The position numbers and the translations under genes are program-made. Shown here in pieces: positions 1 through 6,326 of a stretch of DNA of 9,295 nucleotides (positions are counted from its first letter, which is position 1; each line of letters begins with the position of its first letter). The stretch is from the NCBI GenBank assembly GCA_937888615.1, contig CALABZ010000280.1, positions 1 to 9,295 on the forward strand. The letters are read 5' to 3'. A model generated the notes under the pieces. That model was given only the letters and a program-made list of their open reading frames with translations, had not been told where the DNA came from and made no database searches. This stretch comes from an uncultured Lentisphaeria bacterium. GTDB taxonomy: Bacteria; Verrucomicrobiota; Lentisphaeria; Victivallales; Victivallaceae.

Positions 1-2
1 TT

Positions 3-36
3 ATTTCTTATTGCGAAATTATAATTTCTTATTGCG
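3..36. promoter_or_regulatory. Tandem operator-like repeats at the left edge
   Basis: The 13-mer ATTTCTTATTGCG occurs at 3-15 and again at 24-36, exactly 21 bp (two helical turns) apart. A near copy in reverse orientation lies at 146-158 (12 of 13 bases). Read on the minus strand, the core is AATAAGAAAT, which resembles the GAGATTAT pair in front of the second regulator, also spaced 21 bp. I infer binding sites for one or both IclR-type regulators. Because the pair points leftward, it may serve a divergent gene beginning just outside the window. The repeats and spacing are seen; the binding protein is inferred. Confidence 0.5.
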
Positions 37-135
37 TTAATAAATTATAACCGATTAAAACCAATTGTCAATACCCCGCCTCGCTTTTGACGCATATTTT
101 TTTATTTTTATTTGCTTTATATGGATTTTAACGTT

Positions 136-158
136 ATTATAATTACGCAATGAGAAAT
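136..158. promoter_or_regulatory. Probable -10 and operator for first IclR-type gene
   Basis: TATAAT (138-143) is a perfect -10 hexamer, but the matching -35 is poor: TTTATA at 116-121 would give a 16 bp spacer. Immediately downstream, 146-158 is an inverted copy of the 13-mer repeated at 3-36. Including the adjacent AT-rich bases, 136-158 matches the reverse complement of 3-25 at 21 of 23 positions. A site just downstream of the -10 would cover the start of transcription, which fits negative autoregulation. The repeat is seen; the promoter assignment is moderate and the regulator inferred. Confidence 0.45.
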
Positions 159-218
159 TAGAAATACAGAAAAGCAGGAAAATTCACAAGATACAGCCCT
201 GAAAACCAAGGATGCCGC

Positions 219-953
219 ATGAAGTCACTATACAAAGCTCTTGACCTTCTGGAATACATCATCTTGCAGGATGGCAGACCGGTCACACCAAGCGAATTGG
301 CGGAAAACTGCAATGTCAATATTACCAGTTGCGTCCGCATGGTGAAAACATTCACAGAACGTGGATATCTTATCCAGGTTTCGCGGCGGGACGGCTATAT
401 CGGAGGCCCGGCCCTGGTCACCGCCAGCGCCTATGACAGCGTCTATTACCGGATGCGGCAGGCCGCCCCCTCCCCTATCGGCCGGCTTTCCAGGCGCCTG
501 GGGTGCATGGTCAACCTTTCGATCATCCACAATGACCGCCGTTATTTGCTGTATGTGTGCGGGCAAACGCAGAAATATCATGTTTATCCGGTGTTCTCCA
601 AACCCTGGGATTACCAGAACAACGCCACGGAACGGCTGCTCCTGAGCGCCTGCGACGCAGCCACACGCCATAGAATCATTCAAAAAATAGGGCTGCCGGA
701 AGGCATCTCCTCCTATGACGAGCTGATACACCAGCTTGACGCTTACAAGAAAGCCCAGAGCGTCGCATTTTTCAGCGAAACGTTCAAACGCTGGATCATC
801 GGCGGCCTGATGCTGACGGACGGATATCCGCCGGCGGCAATCGCCTTCAACGTGAAGTCGGAAAGCGAAGTACCACTCGCAATTGAGCAGGCACTGAACT
901 GTGTAAAAGAAATTGAAGCCGGACTGGCGCTGAATACCGGCCTCATTTGCTGA
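219..953 (+). CDS. IclR-type transcriptional regulator (paralogue 1)
   Basis: A 244-residue protein with the IclR layout: an N-terminal winged helix-turn-helix at about residues 5-60 (recognition region about 21-51, ending ERGYL) and a C-terminal effector-binding domain at about 75-240 that includes a GYPPAAIAF segment. IclR proteins are cytoplasmic dimers that bind a small molecule, often a sugar or aromatic acid, and control nearby catabolic genes. ATG at 219 is preceded by AAGGA (208-212) at a 6 nt gap. It is clearly paralogous to the next gene: 18 of the first 23 residues are identical, the length is the same, and both carry GYPPAAI near the C terminus. The effector is unknown. The family call is solid at the HTH; the effector domain is divergent enough that I would not name a subfamily. 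Confidence 0.82.
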   Translation: MKSLYKALDLLEYIILQDGRPVTPSELAENCNVNITSCVRMVKTFTERGYLIQVSRRDGYIGGPALVTASAYDSVYYRMRQAAPSPIGRLSRRLGCMVNLSIIHNDRRYLLYVCGQTQKYHVYPVFSKPWDYQNNATERLLLSACDAATRHRIIQKIGLPEGISSYDELIHQLDAYKKAQSVAFFSETFKRWIIGGLMLTDGYPPAAIAFNVKSESEVPLAIEQALNCVKEIEAGLALNTGLIC

Positions 954-1125
954 TCCGGATAAAACCAGTTCGCCATATTATTCGAAAACCGAATTTTCCA
1001 CACCGCCAAACGCCAGAACTCGCGCAATTGCCATGAATGCGGCGTTTGTTTTGCAATTCCTTCCTATTGCCCCATCCTCGCCCCTTTCAGTTACAGACGC
1101 GCTGACGAAAGCGCTGAAACCATTT

Positions 1126-1171
1126 ACGCCGAACTTCGGTCGAACTGCAGCCGGAAATATGGCGTTTTTTT
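1126..1171 (+). terminator. Possible intrinsic terminator after first regulator
   Basis: ACGCC (1126-1130) can pair with GGCGT (1161-1165), which runs directly into seven T (1165-1171). The 30-base loop contains CCGAA/TTCGG, able to form its own short stem. The long loop makes this weaker than a classic terminator, but stem plus T-run at the end of the intergenic region and just before the next promoter is suggestive. Confidence 0.3.
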
Positions 1172-1182
1172 AATTCGGGATA

Positions 1183-1210
1183 TTGATTTTCCGTAAAACG
1201 ATACTATAAT
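1183..1210 (+). promoter_or_regulatory. Promoter of second IclR-type gene
   Basis: TTGATT (1183-1188), a 16 bp spacer and a perfect TATAAT (1205-1210). Transcription would start near 1217, just before the first GAGATTAT repeat (1221-1228). The leader would be only about 35 nt and would consist largely of the two operator-like repeats. Confidence 0.6.
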
Positions 1211-1219
1211 ATATCATAT

Positions 1220-1249
1220 TGAGATTATAATATTATATTATGAGATTAT
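1220..1249. promoter_or_regulatory. Tandem operator-like repeats up to the start codon
   Basis: TGAGATTAT is repeated exactly at 1220-1228 and 1241-1249, 21 bp apart, the same spacing as the pair at 3-36. The second copy ends one base before the ATG at 1251. No proper Shine-Dalgarno is present; GAGA (1242-1245) inside the repeat is the only purine-rich stretch at a suitable distance. A protein bound here would block transcription start and cover the sequence encoding the ribosome-binding region. Autorepression is inferred. Confidence 0.5.
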
Positions 1250-1250
1250 C

Positions 1251-1985
1251 ATGAAATCATTAATGAAGGCATTCGATATTCTGGAGTATGTGGTACTGCA
1301 GGACGGGAGACCGGTCACGTCCAGTGAAGTGGCCGAATCGATAGGATTGAACCTGGCCACAACCTCACGAATCATGGTGGAAATGGCCGGTCGAGGGTAT
1401 CTGGAAAAGGTCTCGCGCAAGAGCGGTTACCGTCCGGGCCCGATGAGTGCGGCCATCGCCAATCGCGACAATATTTATCACCGGCTGGCACAGGCCGCGC
1501 TGAACCCGATAACGGAACTGGCTGTTCAAATCGGCATGCCGGTGAACCTGGCGGTTATGAATGGGACGCGCCGGATCATGCTGTTTTACTACAATGCGGC
1601 GCCGCAGTGGAAGCCGTGGAGCAAGCTGACTTTTGAGGATGCCGAAAATACCGCCACCGGTCGGCTGCTGGCCGCGACGCTCTCTGAAGAAATCGTCGAA
1701 ACGTTATTTCCGCAAATGCCTCCGCCGTTCTGGCCGGAAGTTCGGAATTACTCCCAGTTGCACCGGGAATTGGCAAAGATCAGACAGAACGGTTTTGTCT
1801 CGTTCATGTCCGAACCGGACGGCGTACCGGTGATGGGATACCTGATCATGGCGGCGGGGTATCCGCCGGCGGCGATCGGTTTCGGAATTCATGATGAAGA
1901 GCGGACTGCGGATATCCGGCGGCTGTCCGGTGACATTGCCGCCCGGATTGTTCAGAAATTGGAAAATGAAAATAAAACCTATTGA
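1251..1985 (+). CDS. IclR-type transcriptional regulator (paralogue 2)
   Basis: A 244-residue paralogue of the preceding gene, with an N-terminal winged HTH (about residues 5-60, containing SSEVAESIGLNLATTSR) and an IclR-type ligand-binding domain (about 75-240) with GYPPAAIGF near the end. The HTH here fits the family better than paralogue 1: ATTSRIMVEMAGRGYL is typical of an IclR recognition helix. The start is placed at 1251 because it aligns exactly with paralogue 1 (both begin MKSL), although there is no good ribosome-binding site. It lies 106 bp upstream of the GKRP/MurQ-like gene on the same strand, so that gene is its most likely target or operon partner. Inducer unknown; a sugar phosphate or amino sugar would fit the neighbour, by inference only. 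Confidence 0.87.
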   Translation: MKSLMKAFDILEYVVLQDGRPVTSSEVAESIGLNLATTSRIMVEMAGRGYLEKVSRKSGYRPGPMSAAIANRDNIYHRLAQAALNPITELAVQIGMPVNLAVMNGTRRIMLFYYNAAPQWKPWSKLTFEDAENTATGRLLAATLSEEIVETLFPQMPPPFWPEVRNYSQLHRELAKIRQNGFVSFMSEPDGVPVMGYLIMAAGYPPAAIGFGIHDEERTADIRRLSGDIAARIVQKLENENKTY

Positions 1986-1986
1986 G

Positions 1987-2060
1987 ACGGCAAGCCGTTG
2001 ATTTAGGACTATACACAAACCGGCCCGGCATTGCATGGATTGCCTGAAATGCCGATCGGG
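1987..2060 (+). other. Short inverted repeats before the SIS-protein gene
   Basis: Two inverted repeats lie between the second regulator and the next gene: ACGGC/GCCGT (1987-1998, only two bases between the arms) and CGGCATT/AATGCCG (2026-2032 and 2048-2054, 15-base loop). Neither is followed by a T-run, so a terminator is unlikely. They could be operators or a leader hairpin. I see no convincing separate promoter, so read-through from the regulator is possible. Confidence 0.3.
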
Positions 2061-2091
2061 TCATTAAAAATTAATAAGAGGTTAAACGATT

Positions 2092-3735
2092 ATGAGTGCC
2101 AGAGAACGGGCATTGAAGTTTGTCCACGACGAAACACAATTTCATTTGGGATTTCTGCCGACGGAACAGTCGAATCCATTAACGGCCAATTTGGATAAGG
2201 AGTTCGAAAAAAGCAAAGCCGGGGGGGTACGATGCCTGCAGCGGGTGGACCGCAATGTGGCGGCAATGGCGCGGCGAGTCTTCGACAGCAGTGAGTTTGA
2301 ACGATTGGTCGAGACGGGGCTTAAGGTGATCCGACAAGGCGGACGCGTGGTATGTTCCGGTTGCGGAGCGACCGGACGCTTAAGCATTCTGTTGGAATGC
2401 ATGTGGCGCGAAGCCGCGGCGGACAGCGGTTATGCGGATTCAGTGGCCAGCATCATGACCGGCGGGGATTACGCGCTGGTACGCTCGGTTGAGTTCTTTG
2501 AGGACTACCCGAAATTCGGACAGCAGCAGGTGCGCGAGATGAAAATGACGGAGCGCGACATGCTTGTCGCGATTACCGAGGGGGGTGAAACCTCTTCGGT
2601 GCTCGGTACGGTTGACGAATGTCTAAACCTGGGGGCGGCGGTTTTTCTGATGTTCAACAACCCGGCGGACCTGCTGGCAAAACATCTGGAACGCTCTCGC
2701 CGGGCCATCGAAGATCCACGGGTCTGCGTACTGGATTTGTCATGCGGCCCGATGGCGCTGGCCGGTTCGACCCGCATGCAGGCGACGACGTCCGAACAAC
2801 TGGTTGCCGGTAGCGCTCTGGAAACAATCTTCTGCCGTTTGTCCGGCAAACCGACGATCAACTATGCCGCGGAATTCGAAAAATTACTGGATGGACTTGA
2901 ACAGCCGGAGACGGTAAATGCCATTGCCGGATATATTGATTTCGAAGCAGAAACCTACCAACGGCATGGCAAAATCACTTACTATGCCAATGATTTCATG
3001 CTGGATATCTTCACCGACACGACGGAACGGTCGCCGACCTTCATGCTGCCGCCATTCTGCAAAACCGACGATCACGCCTCGCCGCAATCGTGGGCATTTG
3101 TCAAAAATCCGCTGTACCCGACCCCGGACACCTGGAGGAACTTGATGCGCCGCGAACTCCGTTGCCTGGAATGGACCCCGGAAGATTATCAACGCCTGGG
3201 AGCCGCTCTCGAAATCAAGAAAAGCCCGCCATTGATCCGGCGCGAGGAACTCCTGAAGTTTGCCGTGGGGAATGAACCATCGCCGAAACGCTGCAATTCG
3301 GAGAACGACGCGGCGGTTCTGATTCGCTGCGGGCGTACAGCTCCGGAGCTGGCCCCTGCCTTTGCGGCCCAAACAACTTGTTACCCGATCCGCCGGGAAC
3401 TGGTGATTGGAAGCTCCGGGGGGGACTATAACCTTCCGTTGAACCTGCCGGAATCGCCGTTGCGGATCATGGAACACATGGCGGTCAAGCTGGTGCTGAA
3501 CACGGTTTCGACCGGGACCATGGTTTGCCTGGGGCGCGTGACCGGCAATTGGATGAGCTGGGTGGACGTGACCAACAAGAAACTGCTTGACCGCGGAATC
3601 CGGCTCCTGACCGAAATCGGCAAAATCGATTATGAAAAAGCGGCCATCATGCTTTTCGAATCCATCGATGAGCTGTCCGGCCTTTCGGGCGAAAAGCCCT
3701 CGGCGGTCCAGCACGCCCTGGCTAAAATCCGTTAA
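2092..3735 (+). CDS. MurQ/GKRP-like double-SIS domain protein
   Basis: A 547-residue cytoplasmic protein related to N-acetylmuramic acid 6-phosphate etherase (MurQ, which cleaves the lactyl ether of MurNAc-6-P in cell-wall recycling). The N-terminal SIS domain carries the phosphate-binding loop SGCGATGRL (89-97), a second loop GGETSSVLG (164-172) and GSTRM (225-229). About 230 residues of extra sequence follow before the C-terminal MurQ-like block LVLNTVSTGTMVCLGRV (467-483). MurQ is usually about 300 residues with one SIS domain; this size and layout match the glucokinase regulatory protein (GKRP) arrangement of two SIS domains. E134 aligns with one catalytic glutamate of MurQ, but the other, in the DASE motif, is not at the ungapped position (LLEC here; E102 might substitute). 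Etherase or sugar-phosphate-sensing regulator are both possible. AAGAGG (2076-2081) sits 10 nt before ATG. Confidence 0.8.
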   Translation: MSARERALKFVHDETQFHLGFLPTEQSNPLTANLDKEFEKSKAGGVRCLQRVDRNVAAMARRVFDSSEFERLVETGLKVIRQGGRVVCSGCGATGRLSILLECMWREAAADSGYADSVASIMTGGDYALVRSVEFFEDYPKFGQQQVREMKMTERDMLVAITEGGETSSVLGTVDECLNLGAAVFLMFNNPADLLAKHLERSRRAIEDPRVCVLDLSCGPMALAGSTRMQATTSEQLVAGSALETIFCRLSGKPTINYAAEFEKLLDGLEQPETVNAIAGYIDFEAETYQRHGKITYYANDFMLDIFTDTTERSPTFMLPPFCKTDDHASPQSWAFVKNPLYPTPDTWRNLMRRELRCLEWTPEDYQRLGAALEIKKSPPLIRREELLKFAVGNEPSPKRCNSENDAAVLIRCGRTAPELAPAFAAQTTCYPIRRELVIGSSGGDYNLPLNLPESPLRIMEHMAVKLVLNTVSTGTMVCLGRVTGNWMSWVDVTNKKLLDRGIRLLTEIGKIDYEKAAIMLFESIDELSGLSGEKPSAVQHALAKIR

Positions 3736-3781
3736 ACGATATCCTCCGGGCGGGCATCTGCGCAAAAATTTATTTTTCGAT

Positions 3782-3810
3782 TTGATTTTCACCAGCACAA
3801 ACACTATATT
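3782..3810 (+). promoter_or_regulatory. Promoter of the tRNA-Arg gene
   Basis: TTGATT (3782-3787), a 17 bp spacer and TATATT (3805-3810). Transcription would begin a few bases before the mature 5' end of the tRNA at 3823, a usual arrangement for a single tRNA gene. Confidence 0.5.
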
Positions 3811-3822
3811 ACAGAATCATTA

Positions 3823-3898
3823 GCGCCGGTAGCTCAGAGGATAGAGCATCTGCCTTCTAAGCAGGTGGTCGCAGGTTCGATTCCTGCCCGGCGTGCCA
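3823..3898 (+). tRNA. tRNA-Arg (anticodon UCU)
   Basis: A complete cloverleaf can be drawn. Acceptor GCGCCGG (3823-3829) pairs with CCGGCGT (3888-3894; the terminal pair is G-U). D stem is GCTC/GAGC (3832-3835, 3844-3847). Anticodon stem is TCTGC/GCAGG (3849-3853, 3861-3865) around a seven-base loop with anticodon TCT (3856-3858). T arm is GCAGG/CCTGC with loop TTCGATT (3876-3882). Discriminator G at 3895 and encoded CCA at 3896-3898. It decodes AGA, and AGG by wobble. An integrase gene starts about 150 bp downstream on the same strand, the classic sign that the tRNA 3' end is an attachment site; the tRNA remains intact. Confidence 0.96.
3871..3898 (+). other. Presumed attachment site (attL) in tRNA 3' end
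   Basis: Tyrosine integrases encoded beside a tRNA usually recombine in its T arm or anticodon region and leave a copy of the tRNA 3' end at the far end of the element. The integrase gene and its phased repeats directly follow this tRNA. No second copy of the tRNA 3' end exists in the window, so the core is an inference and its exact limits are unknown; the right end must lie beyond 9295. Confidence 0.4.
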
Positions 3899-3936
3899 TT
3901 CTCCTACCTGTTTCCGAGCTTATTTGTGTGATTTTC

Positions 3937-3964
3937 TTGACTTTTTACGATATTGGATTATATT
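3937..3964 (+). promoter_or_regulatory. Probable integrase promoter
   Basis: TTGACT (3937-3942), a 16 bp spacer and TATATT (3959-3964). The -10 lies inside the TATTGG repeat series and the predicted start, near 3971, is just upstream of the four AAAAAGCAC repeats. A protein bound to the repeats could therefore control int transcription directly. Confidence 0.5.
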
Positions 3965-4027
3965 GGCTTATATTGTTAAAAAGCACTAAAAAGCACCTGT
4001 TTTTCAGAAAAAAGCACTAAAAAGCAC
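3951..4027 (+). repeat. Helically phased repeats before the integrase
   Basis: Two repeat families lie end to end. TATTG begins three related 10 bp units at 3951, 3961 and 3971. AAAAAGCAC then occurs four times, at 3978-3986, 3988-3996, 4009-4017 and 4019-4027, forming two identical 19 bp doublets 31 bp apart. Start-to-start steps are 10, 10, 7, 10, 21 and 10 bp, so most sites face the same side of the helix. Such directly repeated short sites beside an attachment site are typical of integrase arm-type or excisionase sites; they could also be an operator controlling int. The repeats are certain; the role is inferred. Confidence 0.7.
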
Positions 4028-4046
4028 TCGTTCAAAAGAGGTGGGT

Positions 4047-5207
4047 ATGGCTCGCAGAAAAGGCGCAGGTTCCGTCGTTCAAAAGGGAAAATATTTTTAT
4101 ATCCGCTTCCAGAGCAATGGGAAATCCAAATTTACCAGGCTGAAATCATCTACCCGCGAAGCCGCTGAACTGGAGGCGTCCAAATACAACGCCACCGCCG
4201 AAGCACGCAGCGCCGAGGAATTCGCGCTGTTTATCGCCCGCGCCCGCAAGGTCATCGAGGAATCCGAAGCAATCGGTCTGCAGGACGCTTTTGAGGCGTT
4301 TCGCGGTTCCGCATTGCGTCCCGCATGCGGCACAGAACAAATGGCCCGGCATAAGGCACATTGGCTCGAATTCATCTCCGCCCTACCCCCTTCCATTAAA
4401 AAGACCGGGGATATCACCGCTGGCCTGGTCGAAAACTTTTTCTCCGCTCTGGATTATTCCGCAAGGTCTTTTAATGCGCGATTGAAAAGTTTAAGATTGA
4501 TCTGGCGAATTCTGGAACGCGACCGTCCAAATCCGTTCAAGGATATCCCGCTGAAAAAGGAAATCCCCGCCGCCAAGAAAGAATTTGATCGCGAAACTCT
4601 CCAGGCGGTATTCCGCGCCGTGGACGGAGAATATCCGCTGAAAGTGTTCCATCGAGACGAAATGCGGGTATTGTTTCGGGTGCTGGCCTACACCGGCATG
4701 CGGTTGAAGGATGGCTGTCTGTTGAACTGGAAGAGCGTCGGGCGCGACTATATCGTCGTAATTCCGGAAAAAACCAAGGTCCGGACCGGAGGGAGGCCCG
4801 TCAAGGTGCCGATTCACCCGGAACTGGCGGCGGTATTGCCGAAACGGAGTTCCGGGCCGGTGTTGCCTGTTCTGGCGCGTGCCTATGAAAGCGGTCGGAG
4901 CAACGTGATCAAGCCAGCGCTCCGGGTCATCGACTGGGCGGTGGTCAAATGGCGAATGGAAAATGGCGAATTGAAAATAAAGAAGCGGAGCAAGCACGCG
5001 TCCGGCGTGGCGCGTCCGGAGCGCCAGAAAGAATACGGACTGCATAGTTTCCGTCACGGTTTTATTACGTTCTGCGCCGAGGCCGGGGTGCCGCTGGACC
5101 AGGTGAAAGATATCGTCGGTCAGCATTCGGTGGCGGTGACGCGCATTTACGTCCATTATTCCGAAGAGACGCGAAAGAAGGTCATCGCCGCGCTGCCGGG
5201 GTATTAG
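4047..5207 (+). CDS. int: Tyrosine recombinase / integrase
   Basis: A 386-residue phage-type integrase. Residues 1-60 look like a basic arm-site DNA-binding domain (RRKGAGSVVQKGKYFYIRF), about 75-175 the core-binding domain, and about 185-380 the catalytic domain. Visible catalytic residues are Arg219 in YTGMR, His333 and Arg336 in LHSFRH, and the nucleophile Tyr368 in TRIYVHY. The usual GH preceding the nucleophile reads GQH here, so the conserved histidine position is Gln359 with His360 beside it. ATG at 4047 is chosen because AGAGG (4037-4041) lies 5 nt upstream; a GTG at 4041 is in frame but falls inside that ribosome-binding site. The gene follows tRNA-Arg and phased repeats and presumably mediates integration there. 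Its last 26 bp overlap the convergent membrane-protein gene. Confidence 0.93.
   Translation: MARRKGAGSVVQKGKYFYIRFQSNGKSKFTRLKSSTREAAELEASKYNATAEARSAEEFALFIARARKVIEESEAIGLQDAFEAFRGSALRPACGTEQMARHKAHWLEFISALPPSIKKTGDITAGLVENFFSALDYSARSFNARLKSLRLIWRILERDRPNPFKDIPLKKEIPAAKKEFDRETLQAVFRAVDGEYPLKVFHRDEMRVLFRVLAYTGMRLKDGCLLNWKSVGRDYIVVIPEKTKVRTGGRPVKVPIHPELAAVLPKRSSGPVLPVLARAYESGRSNVIKPALRVIDWAVVKWRMENGELKIKKRSKHASGVARPERQKEYGLHSFRHGFITFCAEAGVPLDQVKDIVGQHSVAVTRIYVHYSEETRKKVIAALPGY
4949..4983 (+). repeat. Heptamer-type tandem repeat inside the integrase gene
   Basis: The units ATGGCGA, ATGGAAA, ATGGCGA, ATTGAAA, ATAAAGA follow each other every 7 bp. ATGGCGAAT recurs at 4949-4957 and 4963-4971. They encode a polar stretch (RMENGELKIK) in the catalytic domain between Arg219 and His333. 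A related heptamer series occurs at 7107-7148. Confidence 0.55.
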
Positions 5208-6054
5208 CTATATTTTTCCGGTAATGGTAGATGGATGCAGCGATCAGCAGGATAAACGCGATCACGTCAAAGAACAACCATACTTCTTTGTCCAGGTGGA
5301 TTTGAATAATCGGATTGAACAGGACGGCTCCGGCCCCCAGAATGAAGCGCCAGTACGGAGAAGCGATCAGGATCGCCAGCCAGACGAAGGAAACCGTCGT
5401 TGCGATCCGGAGAAAGGTATAATAGCCAATTCCCAAATCGGTCCTACCCGGCCCCAAATTACTAGCGACAATCAGCAGAATACCCAGTAGAAGCAACGTT
5501 AGGGCCAAAGTGCAAATAAGAGCTTTTTCGGAATTGCTGAATGAGATTTGCTTGAAGGTTTCAAGGCCCTTTTTATTGGAATCGCCTGCTTTTTCGCTGG
5601 AAGCCGTTTTTACTTTATCCTCCGGCTGATAAGCGACCGCGTCTAAATTCACCTCTGGGTCAAAGAAAATATCCCCGGATTTGACTGACAATTTTGGACT
5701 TCTTTCGTTCTGCACAAATCTCGCATTATCAGCATTTGCAACTTTTACATCGGGAATTGGAGCCGGTTTTTCTTTTTCGGTTGTTTTGAGCCCTTTAATT
5801 GCATATTCAATGGTTCCCCCAATGAATATGAGGGGACCAAAGGCAATTAGTATTATAGCAATATTATTGTCGAATTCGCCAAAAACGCCTCCTATTCCAA
5901 TCATTGAGGCCAAGAAAGCCAGCAACATTGAAATTCCGCCTGAAATTCGCATTGGAATTTTCTTGCCAAGGCAAATCCCTATAATCCAAAAAATGAAGGC
6001 CAAAAAATATCCTACTAAAACAGCAATGACAAGTTCATCCATTTGATTTTTCAT
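5182..6054 (-). CDS. Seven-helix membrane protein, DUF6804-like C-terminus
   Basis: A 290-residue inner-membrane protein. Predicted helices: about 8-29, 37-57, 64-85, then a charged linker of roughly 90 residues (88-176), then 178-198, 211-231, 235-251 and 257-276. The last four helices, with YYTFLR (211-216), FNP (246-248), IHLDKEVW (252-259) and a following Asp, resemble from memory the small four-helix family of unknown function DUF6804; an HMM search is needed. The N-terminal three-helix module is not recognised, so this may be a fusion. It is the second gene of a leftward operon: ATG at 6054 lies 4 nt after the stop of the 79-aa gene, suggesting translational coupling, and it has no strong RBS of its own. 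The position between int and the repressor suggests a lysogenic-conversion, exclusion or defence role; that is inference. Its last codons lie antisense to the end of int. Confidence 0.78.
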   Translation of the reverse strand: MKNQMDELVIAVLVGYFLAFIFWIIGICLGKKIPMRISGGISMLLAFLASMIGIGGVFGEFDNNIAIILIAFGPLIFIGGTIEYAIKGLKTTEKEKPAPIPDVKVANADNARFVQNERSPKLSVKSGDIFFDPEVNLDAVAYQPEDKVKTASSEKAGDSNKKGLETFKQISFSNSEKALICTLALTLLLLGILLIVASNLGPGRTDLGIGYYTFLRIATTVSFVWLAILIASPYWRFILGAGAVLFNPIIQIHLDKEVWLFFDVIAFILLIAASIYHYRKNIANTPAARR

Positions 6055-6058
6055 GTCT

Positions 6059-6298
6059 TTATCGCTTTTTTCGTTCTTCCGGAACCTTTCCCCATACCCA
6101 ATGTTGCCATAGGTATTGCTGAATCTGATACGTTGCCGGGGATAGTGTTTTCGGATTTGTCTTTAGGAGTTGAAATTCATCATCAGTCATCCATGACCTG
6201 GCAATCTTATCGCGGTGTTCATTTGCTTCTTTTGGCTGGTAATAGATGAAATACCAAGCTAAGATTACTACCGCCAAGACGACAAATAAAATAATCAT
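6059..6298 (-). CDS. Small single-pass membrane protein
   Basis: A 79-residue protein with one hydrophobic N-terminal helix (residues 1-20, MIILFVVLAVVILAWYFIYY) and a soluble tail containing TDDEFQLLKTNP and several Trp (QYLWQHWVWGK), ending in basic residues. The tail is probably cytoplasmic. GGAGAGG (complement of 6302-6308) lies 3 nt before ATG, a good ribosome-binding site. It is the first gene of the operon with the 290-aa membrane protein and shares the promoter at 6327-6354, so the two products may act together. I do not recognise the family. The tail could recruit a partner or regulate the larger protein; there is no direct evidence. Confidence 0.75.
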   Translation of the reverse strand: MIILFVVLAVVILAWYFIYYQPKEANEHRDKIARSWMTDDEFQLLKTNPKTLSPATYQIQQYLWQHWVWGKVPEERKKR

Positions 6299-6326
6299 AA
6301 ACCTCTCCGTTGTTCCTTATTTGGTT

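Larger units (their letters stand above)
954..1250. other. Intergenic region between the two regulators
   Basis: About 300 bp with no convincing gene on either strand. It holds a small hairpin at 980-994 (ATTCG/CGAAT, followed by a few T), a hairpin at about 1100-1114 (GCGCT/AGCGC), a possible terminator at 1126-1171, and the promoter and operators of the second regulator at 1183-1249. The left half shows no recognisable signal. Confidence 0.6.

Noticed and set aside
2026..2054. CGGCATT/AATGCCG hairpin as an intrinsic terminator
   Set aside because: The 15-base loop and absence of a T-run after the second arm argue against it; it was kept only as an inverted repeat.
3736..3800. Terminator after the SIS-protein gene
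   Set aside because: An AT-rich stretch follows a GC-rich segment, but I could not fold a convincing stem in front of the T-rich part.
2884..3804. Long minus-strand open frame (306 codons) opposite the SIS-protein gene
   Set aside because: It is antisense to a clearly conserved protein and is rich in Arg, Pro, Gly and Phe, as expected from the complement of GC-rich codons. No ribosome-binding site or domain was seen.
3978..4027. AAAAAGCAC repeats as a CRISPR array
   Set aside because: Units are 9-10 bp with almost no spacers and lie beside an attachment site; no cas gene is present. Phased protein-binding sites explain them better.
4491..5156. Minus-strand open frame (221 codons) opposite the integrase
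   Set aside because: It covers the integrase catalytic motifs in antisense, with a His/Arg/Pro-rich composition and no plausible start signal.
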